Positions 55,544-64,000 of a stretch of 64,000 bases of DNA are shown in pieces. The translations under genes and the position numbers were made by a program. The DNA is taken from contig NZ_JAMJPL010000002.1 in assembly GCF_023555055.1 (NCBI RefSeq), forward strand, positions 1 to 64,000, read 5' to 3'. Numbering within the stretch: the stretch's first letter is position 1; every line of letters begins with the position of its first letter. The stretch comes from Marinobacter sp. ATCH36 (GTDB taxonomy: Bacteria > Pseudomonadota > Gammaproteobacteria > Pseudomonadales > Oleiphilaceae). The notes beneath the pieces are model-generated. The model saw nothing but the letters and a program-made list of their open reading frames with translations, was not told the DNA's origin and ran no database searches.

Positions 55544-55846
55544 TCAAACCGGCCCGTTATCAATCGCAGACAGCGCTTCATTCACCTGGAATACCTTCCC
55601 GTTTACCTCCGGAGTTCCGAACCCCTTCAGCCTGGCTGTGTGTTTTTCCAGATAGTTTCTGGCGCTGGCCTCATCCTCAAACAGGTAAATACCACCCGCC
55701 TCCTTCGTATCCGGGTTCTCTGTCCAGATCTTCCAGATAAAGCCGGGCTCCTGCGCGATGGACTCGGCAAGTTCCTTCATGGCATTAGCCATTTCTTCGC
55801 CAAATGGCCCGGCAAACGGAAAATCAACCTGTAATAGAGTTTTCAT
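55544..55846 (-). CDS. YdhR-like putative monooxygenase
   Basis: The 100-residue protein starts [16 protein letters not shown] and belongs to the ABM-fold YdhR family, with [20 protein letters not shown] and [19 protein letters not shown]. Members are dimeric ferredoxin-like proteins thought to act as cofactor-free monooxygenases. The ATG at 55846 has GGAGG seven bases upstream, which rules out the frame from 55882. Substrate is unknown. Confidence 0.85.
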   Translation of the reverse strand: MKTLLQVDFPFAGPFGEEMANAMKELAESIAQEPGFIWKIWTENPDTKEAGGIYLFEDEASARNYLEKHTARLKGFGTPEVNGKVFQVNEALSAIDNGPV

Positions 55847-55903
55847 AGCAGCCTCCTGTTTCAGCTCATTATACGACCACAAATAGGCGCAGTAACCGCA
55901 TCA

Positions 55904-57517
55904 TCACTGGTTGAGCCGAAACTGCTCAATGGCTTTTCGCAGGGTTTCCGCCATGCCCAGCAGATCCCCGGCGATACGCGCGGTTTCCTGGGCATCCCCG
56001 GAGGTCTGCTCCGCCGAGCGGCTGATTTCGATCACGTTGTGATTGATGGATTCGGACACCTCGCTCTGTTCGTTGGCGGCGCTTTCCATTTCCTGGTTGA
56101 GATCGGTAATTTCTCGCACTGCCGCGGCGATGGTCTGCAGTTCCGATTCTACGTTGAGAATCGCCTGCACCTGTTGCTCTGCCATTTCAGAGGCGTGGCG
56201 CATGGTGGCCACACAGTCCACCACTTCACCCTTGAGGCCATTGATGGTTTGACGGATTTCTTCGGTGGAGTCCTGAGTGCGCGAGGCAAGCGCCCGCACC
56301 TCGTCCGCCACCACCGAGAAACCCCGGCCATGTTCGCCGGCTCTCGCCGCTTCTATGGCGGCATTCAGCGCCAGCAGGTTGGTCTGGTCGGCAATATTGG
56401 AGATCACCTCCAGCATGTCAGTCATCTGGCGGGTGCGCTCATCGAGTTGCTCAATGCGCTGGGCGCCGCTTTGCACTTCGGTGTTAAGTGCCTCTATACC
56501 CTCAACGGCATTGCGGGCAAGGGCTTCACCTTTGTTGGCGGAACCCGCCGTATCTGAAGATTTGCGGGTGGTATTCACGGCATTCTCGCGAACCTGAACC
56601 GCGGACGCGGCCATTTCGGTGGTGGCACTGGCTACCTGGTCGGTATTGTCCCGCTGCGCCAGCACCTCGCGCTCGGTGGTTTCGGCTTTGCCGGCAATGC
56701 TGCGGGCGGCCTGCTCAACCTGGCCGGCGTTGTCCATTACCGTGTTCATACTCTCGCGTATCCGGGCCATCATGCGGTTAAAAGCACGGGCAACGGAACC
56801 GATCTCGTCGTCACGTGAGACATCCAGCTGGATGGTCAGGTCAGAATTGGTGGCAATGGTCTCCATGCTGTCGTGAAGCCTGCGCAAACGGGATATAACC
56901 AGCTTTCCCAGCACCATTGCGGTCATGAAGAAAGCCAGCACAAAGATCACAATCTGGATGCCGCCACTGGTCAGCAGCTGCTCCTGCAGTCGCGCGTCGC
57001 CCTCGGCCAGTGAGTAATCAACCCGGATGGCGCCCAGAATGTCGCCTTCTTGAGCCTGATGACAGCCCAGGCAGTTCACTCCCTGGTAATTCTCCATGGC
57101 GCGGACCGGCTCGATCAGCGTGTAGATTCGCCCGCCGTCCCCGTCCGCAACCTGCTCAATGCGCTCACCCTGTAAGGCCTTCGTCTCCACCGTGCTGCGG
57201 GTCTGCTCACCATCATCCCCTGCCCCGAACATCTCGTTCAGCTGTTCACTGCGGATAACCCGCACATCCAGAACATCTTCCGGCGCGGTAGCCTTTTCCC
57301 TGAGCATCTGGCGATTGTTGATGGTGCCGGTGACCATCATGGTATTGAGCGCATCGAAGTATGACTTGGAAAGGCCCTCGACATACCGGCCGGTATAGTC
57401 CTCCAGGTGTTGCCGTTGTGAATAGTTGCCGTACAGCAAAGAGAGAACAAGGATGAGGGAAAAGGCGCCCGCAAGAGCGAATAACAGAACAAAACGGATG
57501 GACTGATTTTTTCTCAT
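55904..57517 (-). CDS. Methyl-accepting chemotaxis protein with periplasmic c-type haem motif
   Basis: The 537-residue receptor has a first membrane helix (about 9-30), a periplasmic sensor to about residue 186, a second helix (187-207), a HAMP domain (208-262) and a cytoplasmic signalling domain. The hairpin tip reads [21 protein letters not shown] in position about 380-400. In the periplasm stands NCLGCH (Cys149, Cys152, His153), a CxxCH site for covalent haem, followed by GAIRVDYS. The sensor thus resembles the haem-bearing PAS-like receptors known from Geobacter, which respond to redox or gases. No other che genes are adjacent. Confidence 0.92.
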   Translation of the reverse strand: MRKNQSIRFVLLFALAGAFSLILVLSLLYGNYSQRQHLEDYTGRYVEGLSKSYFDALNTMMVTGTINNRQMLREKATAPEDVLDVRVIRSEQLNEMFGAGDDGEQTRSTVETKALQGERIEQVADGDGGRIYTLIEPVRAMENYQGVNCLGCHQAQEGDILGAIRVDYSLAEGDARLQEQLLTSGGIQIVIFVLAFFMTAMVLGKLVISRLRRLHDSMETIATNSDLTIQLDVSRDDEIGSVARAFNRMMARIRESMNTVMDNAGQVEQAARSIAGKAETTEREVLAQRDNTDQVASATTEMAASAVQVRENAVNTTRKSSDTAGSANKGEALARNAVEGIEALNTEVQSGAQRIEQLDERTRQMTDMLEVISNIADQTNLLALNAAIEAARAGEHGRGFSVVADEVRALASRTQDSTEEIRQTINGLKGEVVDCVATMRHASEMAEQQVQAILNVESELQTIAAAVREITDLNQEMESAANEQSEVSESINHNVIEISRSAEQTSGDAQETARIAGDLLGMAETLRKAIEQFRLNQ

Positions 57518-57714
57518 GACAGCTCAGCTATGGAAAGTGCAGGGATCGGTAATGGGCGGGGACTTTAAATCACCGGGGAAAAACCTTTCATGACCCAGAT
57601 CAGCTGACAGGCAATGACCCCTCGCTAATTTTTCCGCATCGATGGCCCGCTTTGTGCTTAAGCACTGCCAAGCGTCAAAATTTCCTCAGTGACCATGGGA
57701 GGGCAAAAAGAGCC

Positions 57715-58368
57715 ATGTCGCTGCTTACATCGCTGATAAAAGCCAGTACCCAGTTCCAGCAGGCCATGGAAAAACGCCCGCCGTCGGCCCCGGGAAATGC
57801 CGCGGCAAAGCCTGCGGCGCCGGAAGCTCCGGCGTCGGCCACCGATGACCGTTTCACGCTTTCAGAGCGTGCCGGTTTCGATACCGCACGCCCGAAATCC
57901 GCCAAACTCTCGATGGCGGAATACAAGCAAACCGTCGGGCAGGACCTTGCCTACATGCGGGAAACGCTGCGGCACAAACTTGCCGAGTACAAGCTTAACC
58001 CGGCAACCAGCGTGGAAGTCTCAAAAGATGACGCAGGCAAGATCAGCCTTGGGTCCGGCATGCCGGAACAGACCCGGGCCCGTATTGAGCAGGATCTGAA
58101 CAACAGCAAGACGTTCAGGGAAGCCTTCAGCCGCCTCAGCGCCAGTGAACCCACCCTGCATTTCGTGGATAACGCGCTGAAGCTGAACAAAGCCTATGGC
58201 GTGAACAATTCACTGCTGGATACCCTGGTCAGTGACAACCAGCAGTTCAATGGCCTGCAGGACCTGGCGCACCGGTATGACAGCATGCGCCAAACGGTTA
58301 ATACCGATCAGGCTACCGGCTATTCAGACCGCAAGAACTTTGCCCTCAGCCTGAACACTCGGGCCTGA
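57715..58368 (+). CDS. Conserved-looking protein of unknown function
   Basis: I do not recognise this 217-residue protein. The N-terminus (MSLLTSLIKASTQFQQAMEK) may be helical. A Pro/Ala-rich linker of about 25 residues follows, then a helical domain with VGQDLAYMRETLRHKLAEY and a C-terminal part rich in Asn/Leu. No signal peptide or membrane segment is clear. GGGAGG lies about 12 bases upstream of the ATG at 57715. It is divergent from the chemoreceptor gene and convergent with the YciO-type gene with a 5-base gap. Confidence 0.7.
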   Translation: MSLLTSLIKASTQFQQAMEKRPPSAPGNAAAKPAAPEAPASATDDRFTLSERAGFDTARPKSAKLSMAEYKQTVGQDLAYMRETLRHKLAEYKLNPATSVEVSKDDAGKISLGSGMPEQTRARIEQDLNNSKTFREAFSRLSASEPTLHFVDNALKLNKAYGVNNSLLDTLVSDNQQFNGLQDLAHRYDSMRQTVNTDQATGYSDRKNFALSLNTRA

Positions 58369-58373
58369 TCCGG

Positions 58374-58997
58374 TTATACCCGGAAAGGCTCCGGGTCACC
58401 TTTGCCAACTCGGGTCACTTCCGGCGCGGGGCCAGTCATATTGACCACGGTGGTTGCCTCGAGGCCACAGAAGCCACCGTCGATGATCAGATCCAGTTCG
58501 TGCTCCAGAAGATCCCGGATTTCCTCCGGGTCGGTCATCGGATCCTCTTCCCCCGGTAGTATCAGCGTACTGCTCATGATGGGCTCACCCAGCGCTTCCA
58601 GAAGAGCCTGGACGATAGCGTTGTCCGGAACCCGCATGCCAATGGTCTTGCGCTTGGGATGCAACAGGCGCCGTGGAACCTCACTGGTGGCATCCAGAAT
58701 GAAGGTATATGGCCCAGGGGTAAACGTCTTGAGCAAACGGAAGTGGGTGTTATCAACTTTCGCGAACACACCAATATCCGAAAGATCACGGCACATCAGG
58801 GTGAAATTGTGCTTGTCGTCCAGCTTGCGGATGCGCTTAATGCGGTCAGCTGCCTGCTTGTCACCCAGGTGACAACCAATGGCGTAAGCCGAATCCGTCG
58901 GGTACACAATAACCCCACCCCGGCGCAGGATATCGACGGCCTGATTGACCAGGCGCTTCTGCGGGGTGACCGGGTGAATCTGGAAGAACTGGCTCAT
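58374..58997 (-). CDS. yciO: YciO-type Sua5/YrdC-family protein
   Basis: The 207-residue protein has GGVIVYPTDSAYAIGC, the RKLDDKHNFTLMCRDLSDI block and PGPYTFILDATSEVPRRL, and belongs to the Sua5/YciO/YrdC family. Its form is closer to YciO than to TsaC. TsaC makes threonylcarbamoyl-AMP for tRNA t6A; YciO has a related but weaker reported activity. It follows the BolA-family gene with a 4-base ATGA overlap, so the two are co-translated. Confidence 0.88.
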   Translation of the reverse strand: MSQFFQIHPVTPQKRLVNQAVDILRRGGVIVYPTDSAYAIGCHLGDKQAADRIKRIRKLDDKHNFTLMCRDLSDIGVFAKVDNTHFRLLKTFTPGPYTFILDATSEVPRRLLHPKRKTIGMRVPDNAIVQALLEALGEPIMSSTLILPGEEDPMTDPEEIRDLLEHELDLIIDGGFCGLEATTVVNMTGPAPEVTRVGKGDPEPFRV

Positions 58998-59338
58998 TGG
59001 CCACCCCCGGATGCAAAGGCCGGATCATTTTTTGAGCCACCCATGCAGTTGGGGGATTCCGGTGCTGCCTGGCCGGACGCCTCCCACTCCTGCGGGGAAT
59101 AGACATGAAGCGCCAGCGCATGAACGCCTCCGGCCATTTCCTCGGACAATACGCGGTAGATCGCCTGATGCCGTTTTACCTTGCCCTGCCCGTCGAATTC
59201 CGGGGCTACCAGAGTCACCTTGAAGTGGGTTTCCGAATTGGGCGGCACGTTGTGTTTGTGGCTCTCGTTTTCAACCGTAAGATGCTGGGCGCCGAACGCG
59301 TTGGCGAGCTTTTGTTCGATGGACTGCTGAATAGACAT
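58994..59338 (-). CDS. bolA: BolA-family protein
   Basis: The 114-residue protein has the BolA core: IEQKLANAFGAQHLTVENES followed by HFKVTLVAPEFDGQGKVKRHQAIYRVL and GGVHALALHVYSPQEW. The conserved His in RHQ and the His of VHAL are the iron-sulfur or metal-binding candidates. BolA proteins act with monothiol glutaredoxins in iron-sulfur traffic and affect cell shape. A short Gly/Ser-rich tail is extra. Its stop overlaps the YciO-type start. It is divergent from topB. Confidence 0.93.
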   Translation of the reverse strand: MSIQQSIEQKLANAFGAQHLTVENESHKHNVPPNSETHFKVTLVAPEFDGQGKVKRHQAIYRVLSEEMAGGVHALALHVYSPQEWEASGQAAPESPNCMGGSKNDPAFASGGGQ

Positions 59339-59461
59339 AAACAGGCCTGCTCCTGATTGAATATGTTATGGAACAGTCTACTACACGTAGCGCTGTGTTA
59401 CCTTGACAGGATCGGGGCAAAGCGCCATCTTCCGTCCCCACCTGAAAATTGCTTCCGACTT

Positions 59462-61627
59462 ATGCGCCTTTATATTGCTGAAAAACCAAGCCTGGGCCGG
59501 GCTATTGCTGCGGCACTTCCCGCTCCCCATCAAAAAGGCGCGGGCTGGATTCGCTGTGGCGAGGGAAGCAGTGCCTGCATGGTTAGTTGGTGCATCGGCC
59601 ACCTGCTGGAGCCGGCGGAACCCGGCCAGTACGACCCGCGCTGGAAAAAATGGCGCCAGGAAGACCTGCCCCTGTTCCCCGGGCGCTGGGAGGTACACCC
59701 GAAAGACAGCGTCAGTCAACAACTGAAGGCACTGCAATCGCTGATCCGCAAGGCAGACACCATTATCCACGCCGGCGACCCGGACCGGGAAGGCCAGTTG
59801 CTGGTGGACGAAGTCATTCGCTACGCCGGCGCCACCTGCCCCGTGCAGCGGATTCTGATCAACGACCTGACTCCGGCCGCGGTGGCAAAAGCCATCGACG
59901 CCCCCAGAGACAACCGGGAATTCCGCCGCCTGTCCCATTCCGCACTGGCCCGCCAGCGTGCCGACTGGCTGTATGGCATCAACCTCACCCGTTTCTACAC
60001 GCTCTCGTATCAACAGCAGGGCGAACAGGGCGTCTATTCTGTCGGGCGGGTGCAGACACCGGTGCTGGGGCTGGTGGTGGCGCGTGACAACACCATCGAA
60101 AATTTCCAGCCCAAACCCTTCTTCCGGATTACGGCGCACTGTCACGGGGTGGGTGAAGAGGCAGACCAGCAGAGTTTTGGTGCGCGATGGCAGCCATCGG
60201 AAAACTTCCGGGAACACCTGGATGAGGAAGACAGGTTGCTCGATGGCGACATGGCCAGGCAGATTGCCAATGCCGTGGAAGGCCGGCCGGGCAAAGTAAC
60301 CGAAGCCCGCTTCCGCGACCGGAACGAGGCTCCCCCTCTGCCGCTCTCACTCTCGGCATTGCAGATCGAAGCGGGGCGACTGTTCCGCATGGGCGCCAAA
60401 GACGTCCTCGATACCGCCCAGAACCTTTATGAACGTCACCAGCTGATCACCTATCCCCGCTCCGACTGCCGTTATCTGCCGGAGGGGCATTTCGACCAGC
60501 GCCAGAAAGTGCTGCAGGCCATCGGCAAGATTGCCACCGGTTTGGCACCCGCCTGCGAAACAGCTGACCTGAACCGCCGCACCGAAGCCTGGAACGATAA
60601 AAAGGTAGACGCCCACCACGCCATTATTCCCACCGCCAGGCAGGCGCCCTCGGGCCGACTGAGCGAAGCGGAACAGAACATCTACGAACTGATCAGCCGC
60701 TACTACCTGATGCAGTTCAGCGCCGACGCCGTTCATCGGGAAGGCAAGCTGGCCATCGAAATTGGTGAGCACGCCTTCAGGGCCACCGAAACCGCGATAC
60801 TGCAGCCGGGCTGGAAAGACCTGGAAATCCGCCAGCGGGAAGCCCGGCAGGAGGCTGCCAGACCACCGCTTCCGCGCCTGAAAAAGGGCGATCCGGTACT
60901 ATGTGATTCGGCAGAAATCGCCGAACGCAAAACCCAGCCACCGCAGTATTTCACCGACGCCACCCTGCTTTCGGCGATGACCAACATCGCCCGCTTTGTC
61001 AGCGACCCGGAGCTGCGCAAAACCCTGCGGGAAACCGATGGCCTGGGCACCGAAGCCACTCGGGCGGCCATCATCGATACCCTGTTCCGTCGCGACTACC
61101 TGTATCGGGACAAACGCCATATTCGCTCTACTCCCAAAGGCAAGGCGCTGATCGAATCCCTGCCGGAGTCCATCAGCAAGCCGGATATGACGGCGATATG
61201 GGAAGCCACCCTGGAGAGTATCCGCAGGGGCGAAGGCAACCCCAAACAGTTTATCGAAGACCTCAAGGAACAGATTCAGGGCTTTATCAACACCCCGGGC
61301 CCGGAGATGGAAAGCAAACCGCAGCACGATGGGCAACCCCGCTGCCCCAAGTGCCGCTCTCCCATGCAAAAGCGAGAGGGCAAGTTCGGTGCCTTCCATG
61401 CCTGCACCCGCTTCCCGGACTGCAAGGGCACGCGCCCTATTGAAGACCATGCGCCTGAAGACGGTACCAGCAACAAACCGGTCCCCTGTCCCCATTGTTT
61501 CTCGCCGCTGGTGCGCAGGAAAGGCAAGAATGGCTGGTTCTGGGGCTGCAGTAATTTCCCGGGATGCCGACAAACAGTCGATGACGACGACGGAAAGCCT
61601 GCGCTCCGTTTACGCAACACTACATAA
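59462..61627 (+). CDS. topB: DNA topoisomerase III
   Basis: TopB is a type IA topoisomerase that resolves linked single strands and replication intermediates. The 721-residue protein begins MRLYIAEKPSLGRAIA and has the Toprim acidic motif GDPDREGQLLVDEV, the active-site Tyr331 in HQLITYPRSDCRY, and HHAIIPT. It ends with two C4 zinc fingers (CPKCRSPMQKREG...CTRFPDC and CPHCFSPLVRRKG...CSNFPGC). The family's E. coli member has Tyr328, in good agreement. The ATG at 59462 is used; an upstream frame from 59357 lacks conservation. It is divergent from bolA. Confidence 0.96.
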   Translation: MRLYIAEKPSLGRAIAAALPAPHQKGAGWIRCGEGSSACMVSWCIGHLLEPAEPGQYDPRWKKWRQEDLPLFPGRWEVHPKDSVSQQLKALQSLIRKADTIIHAGDPDREGQLLVDEVIRYAGATCPVQRILINDLTPAAVAKAIDAPRDNREFRRLSHSALARQRADWLYGINLTRFYTLSYQQQGEQGVYSVGRVQTPVLGLVVARDNTIENFQPKPFFRITAHCHGVGEEADQQSFGARWQPSENFREHLDEEDRLLDGDMARQIANAVEGRPGKVTEARFRDRNEAPPLPLSLSALQIEAGRLFRMGAKDVLDTAQNLYERHQLITYPRSDCRYLPEGHFDQRQKVLQAIGKIATGLAPACETADLNRRTEAWNDKKVDAHHAIIPTARQAPSGRLSEAEQNIYELISRYYLMQFSADAVHREGKLAIEIGEHAFRATETAILQPGWKDLEIRQREARQEAARPPLPRLKKGDPVLCDSAEIAERKTQPPQYFTDATLLSAMTNIARFVSDPELRKTLRETDGLGTEATRAAIIDTLFRRDYLYRDKRHIRSTPKGKALIESLPESISKPDMTAIWEATLESIRRGEGNPKQFIEDLKEQIQGFINTPGPEMESKPQHDGQPRCPKCRSPMQKREGKFGAFHACTRFPDCKGTRPIEDHAPEDGTSNKPVPCPHCFSPLVRRKGKNGWFWGCSNFPGCRQTVDDDDGKPALRLRNTT

Positions 61628-61675
61628 CGACACTGAAGCCAAGTGTCGAATTTGTAATAATGTTATGTGGTTTTT
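61622..61675 (+). terminator. Nested hairpin between topB and the response regulator
   Basis: ACATAAC (61622-61628) pairs with GTTATGT (61662-61668), enclosing a second stem GACACT (61629-61634) / AGTGTC (61642-61647). TTTTT follows at 61671-61675. It begins at the end of topB and lies just before the response-regulator start, so it can act as a topB terminator or as a leader structure of the next gene. Confidence 0.55.
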
Positions 61676-61693
61676 AATGTCCGGAGATCTTTA

Positions 61694-62419
61694 ATGCGTA
61701 TCGCTTTGCTTGAAGACGAAACTGAGCAGGCACAGCACATCCAGTCGATCCTGTCTGAACGGGGGCATCACTGTGACAGCTTTCCTTCGGGGCAATCGTT
61801 TCTGAGTGCCGTGCTTCACCGCAGTTACGACCTGCTGGTGATGGACTGGCAGATCCCCGACATGACCGGCATAGAAGTACTGGAACACGTGCGGGCCCAG
61901 CTTAACTGGCAGATACCGGTGGTGTTCCTGACACAGCGCGACAGCGAAGCCGATATCGTGCGGGCGCTGGACGCCGGTGCCGACGACTATCTCTCCAAGC
62001 CGGCCCGGGAAGCGGAGCTGGTGGCACGTATCAACGCCCTGGCCCGGCGGACGAACCCGGACAACGAAAAAGAAGTGCTGGTCTACGGCCCGTTCGAGAT
62101 CAACACCCAGACACGGACCATTTCGCTTCATGGCGAGGTATTGACCCTAACCGACAAAGATTTCGACCTGACCCTGTTCCTGTTCCAGAACCAGGGCCGA
62201 CTACTGACCCGGGAAATGCTGCTTGAGCGTGTCTGGGGCCTGGCGCGGGATATCAACACCCGTACCGTGGACACCCACATGAGCCGCCTGCGGCGCAGGC
62301 TCGGCCTGAACCCGGAGAACGGGTTCCGGATCAAGACCATCTACCAGCGGGGCTATCGCCTCGAAGCCATGAAGGCCATCGGCCCGGATGCACACGCAGT
62401 CGCTACGGAACAGGCCTGA
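61694..62419 (+). CDS. OmpR-family response regulator
   Basis: The 241-residue regulator has an N-terminal receiver with Asp8 and Glu9, phosphoacceptor Asp51 in LVMDWQIPD, a Thr in VVFLTQRD and Lys102 in DYLSKPA. A C-terminal winged helix follows (TLTDKDFDLTLFLFQNQGR, then RTVDTHMSRLRRRLG and IYQRGYRL). GGAGA lies before the ATG at 61694. The next gene, a LysM-FecR protein, begins two bases after its stop. No histidine kinase is adjacent on the left; it may lie beyond the right edge. Confidence 0.94.
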   Translation: MRIALLEDETEQAQHIQSILSERGHHCDSFPSGQSFLSAVLHRSYDLLVMDWQIPDMTGIEVLEHVRAQLNWQIPVVFLTQRDSEADIVRALDAGADDYLSKPAREAELVARINALARRTNPDNEKEVLVYGPFEINTQTRTISLHGEVLTLTDKDFDLTLFLFQNQGRLLTREMLLERVWGLARDINTRTVDTHMSRLRRRLGLNPENGFRIKTIYQRGYRLEAMKAIGPDAHAVATEQA

Positions 62420-62420
62420 A

Positions 62421-64000
62421 ATGATTCGAGGCTCCACCCGCACTCTGGCTCATGTCATTCTGCTGCTGAGCAGTCTTTGGCTTGCGTGGCCTGCGCACGC
62501 CGAGCTGTCTGTTACCCGTGGCTCGCAACCGGCCAACACCCAGACCGAATCCGCTGCGGTTCCAGAATGGGTTTACACCGTTCGCCCGGGCGAAAGCTTC
62601 AGCGAACTTGCCGGCTCACTGCTTGCGCGCAACGTATCGGCAAACCGCCTGCTTCAACACAATGGCATCGACAACCCGGCCACGGTAGGCAGCGGAGATA
62701 CCCTGCGAATTCCCCTGGCCTGGCTTCAGCGCCAGCCAGATCCTGCGCGAGTCCGCTCTGTTGCCGGCCAGGTACAGCTGATTTCCGGGAGCGATAGCAG
62801 CAAGCGCCCGCTGGGCAGCGACATGCTGGTGCGGGTTGGTGATGAAATAATCTCCCACTCCGGCACCGCCACGGTGGAACTGGCGGACGGCTCGATCGTA
62901 AGGATTTCTCCGAATTCACGCCTGGCGTTCAACAGGTTGACCCAATACGGCAAATCCGGCATGGTCGATACCAGGCTACGCCTGGATCGCGGCGAAATCG
63001 AAACCCAGGTAAAGCCGGTGATTGAAGGCGGCTCCCGCTTCGAGATCGAAACACCCTCGGCGGTTGCCGCAGTCAGGGGCACCATGTTTACCCTGAGAAC
63101 CGCGCCTGGCAAAACCGACCTCAGGGTTACCGAAGGCGAAGTTTCGTTTGGCCCACCCGGCAAAACCCGTCGAATTCCCGCCGGTTACAGTGCCAGTGTT
63201 TCCACGGTTGGCGTTGGCAACATGAGCATTCGCCAGCTCCCCCCTGCACCTGCCATCAATCCGTTTCCGCCCCAGCTGAAACAGTTGCCCGCGGCGCTTA
63301 GCTGGCAACCCAGTGGTGCCAGTGCGCATCGGGTAGACATTTTCGATGCCGACTCCGGCCGCTGGATGGACAGCCGCCGGGTAGAGGGTGGCCGTTTCAA
63401 CATCGACCTGCTGGACAACGGCAACTACGAGATTCACCTGGCAGCGCTCGACAGTCGAGGCATTGCGGGCATGCCCGGCATTCTGAATGTAGAAGTTGAC
63501 CTGCAGGCACAAACCGCCACTCTGGAGCAACCAGAGGCCGGTGCTAACGTGAACGACGACATGCCGGAATTCCGCTGGCAGGTTCATGGCGAAAACGAAG
63601 TGGCGCGGGTAGAAATTGCTGCAGACAAGGACTTCGCCAACCTGGTGGCCACCAGTGAATGGGCACCAGACCAGAACGCACTGCCCTCACGCCCGCTTTC
63701 ACCGGGGCAGTATTATTGGCGCGTGGTAACTGAAGCCGGCGGCAATTCAGTTGCCACCAGTGAAACCCGCTCATTGGTGGTTAATGGCACTTTGCCACCG
63801 GTGCGCATTATCAGCGTGAACTACGTGGACAGCCAGGTCAGGGTGTTCTGGCAGAAGGTGGAAACCGCGTCAGAATATCGTCTGCAGCTGTCTGAAGAGC
63901 CCCGTTTCAACAACATAATCAAAGAGGCTACCCTCGCAGATACCACGGCGGCCTTGCGCCTGATTCCCGGAAGACGGTATTTTGTGCGCCTTAAAGCCCT
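62421..64000 (+). CDS. Exported LysM / FecR-domain protein (partial, runs off the right edge)
   Basis: At least 526 residues are encoded before the window ends, with no stop codon. A signal peptide ends near PAHA. A LysM domain (about 50-100: VYTVRPGESFSELAGSLL...GDTLRIPL) should bind peptidoglycan. A FecR domain follows (about 135-225: VRVGDEIISHSGTATVELAD, then FEIETPSAVAAVRGTMF). After that come fibronectin-like repeats rich in W and Pro (ALSWQPSGASAHRVDIFDA, FRWQVHGENEVARVEIAAD, VFWQKVETASEYRLQLSEE). The gene is coupled to the response regulator two bases upstream. In related genomes such genes are often followed by a CHASE2 sensor, which would be the missing partner here. Role: likely periplasmic sensor or scaffold. 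Confidence 0.88.
   Translation, partial: MIRGSTRTLAHVILLLSSLWLAWPAHAELSVTRGSQPANTQTESAAVPEWVYTVRPGESFSELAGSLLARNVSANRLLQHNGIDNPATVGSGDTLRIPLAWLQRQPDPARVRSVAGQVQLISGSDSSKRPLGSDMLVRVGDEIISHSGTATVELADGSIVRISPNSRLAFNRLTQYGKSGMVDTRLRLDRGEIETQVKPVIEGGSRFEIETPSAVAAVRGTMFTLRTAPGKTDLRVTEGEVSFGPPGKTRRIPAGYSASVSTVGVGNMSIRQLPPAPAINPFPPQLKQLPAALSWQPSGASAHRVDIFDADSGRWMDSRRVEGGRFNIDLLDNGNYEIHLAALDSRGIAGMPGILNVEVDLQAQTATLEQPEAGANVNDDMPEFRWQVHGENEVARVEIAADKDFANLVATSEWAPDQNALPSRPLSPGQYYWRVVTEAGGNSVATSETRSLVVNGTLPPVRIISVNYVDSQVRVFWQKVETASEYRLQLSEEPRFNNIIKEATLADTTAALRLIPGRRYFVRLKA

Overview
The window is a stretch of gammaproteobacterial chromosome, almost certainly Marinobacter or a close relative. The strongest taxonomic signal is the two-domain fatty acyl-CoA/aldehyde reductase at 43935-45920, which resembles the Marinobacter wax-ester enzyme from end to end. 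Gene order agrees: mtnA-mtaD-ubiG-mupP-yciK and motY-pyrC-rnt follow the order known from Pseudomonas. The G+C content is fairly high, and most of the region is dense core genome with short gaps and many start/stop overlaps.

Layout. (1) 166-1580: purT and a DUF1289 protein. (2) 1675-12465: ten co-directional genes on the minus strand that form a cobalamin block. In order of transcription these are a GntR regulator, a B12-dependent acyl-CoA mutase small subunit, a PaaK-like CoA ligase, a MeaB-type chaperone, the mutase large subunit and a cobalamin adenosyltransferase. A cobalamin riboswitch follows, then btuB-btuF-btuC-btuD. The mutase carries the Ile and Asp residues that mark 2-hydroxyisobutyryl-CoA mutases, so the block probably activates and isomerises a branched hydroxy acid to 3-hydroxybutyryl-CoA while also importing and adenosylating the cofactor. 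(3) 12704-14256: two Nudix hydrolases and a small NIF3-like protein. (4) 14258-14720: a non-coding stretch with a group of DnaA-box-like sequences and the purL terminator. (5) 14721-30201: purL, mltF, recX, a DUF349 protein, a thiolase plus FadB/J-type beta-oxidation pair, the periplasmic protease prc and an XRE protein. The thiolase/FadJ pair could finish 3-hydroxybutyryl-CoA degradation. (6) 30190-37176: methylthioadenosine salvage, ubiquinone methylation, MupP, YciK, a glutaredoxin-like protein, YaaA, DUF2788 and RdgC. (7) 37187-43879: a Pat-type lysine acetyltransferase divergent from an HDAC-like deacetylase, then motY, pyrC and rnt. (8) 43935-50814: the fatty acyl reductase with a tandem palindromic operator candidate, an M16 protease and two glycosyltransferases. 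(9) 50902-52735: tRNA-Arg(CCT), an outer-membrane protein and a patatin-like lipase.

(10) 52870-55385 is the accessory element. An AT-richer two-gene operon encodes a MazG-like nucleotide pyrophosphohydrolase and a 732-residue protein that joins a GIY-YIG nuclease domain, a DUF2075/Schlafen-group superfamily-1 helicase and a C-terminal LexA-like S24 peptidase domain with an apparently intact Ala-Gly cleavage site and Ser/Lys dyad. The composition, the domain types and the 4-base overlap suggest an anti-phage or DNA-damage-gated defence system. It is the best candidate here for an undescribed system.

(11) 55544-64000: a YdhR-like monooxygenase, a chemoreceptor with a periplasmic c-type haem motif, an unknown protein, YciO and BolA family proteins, topoisomerase III, and a response regulator followed by a LysM-FecR protein that runs off the right edge.
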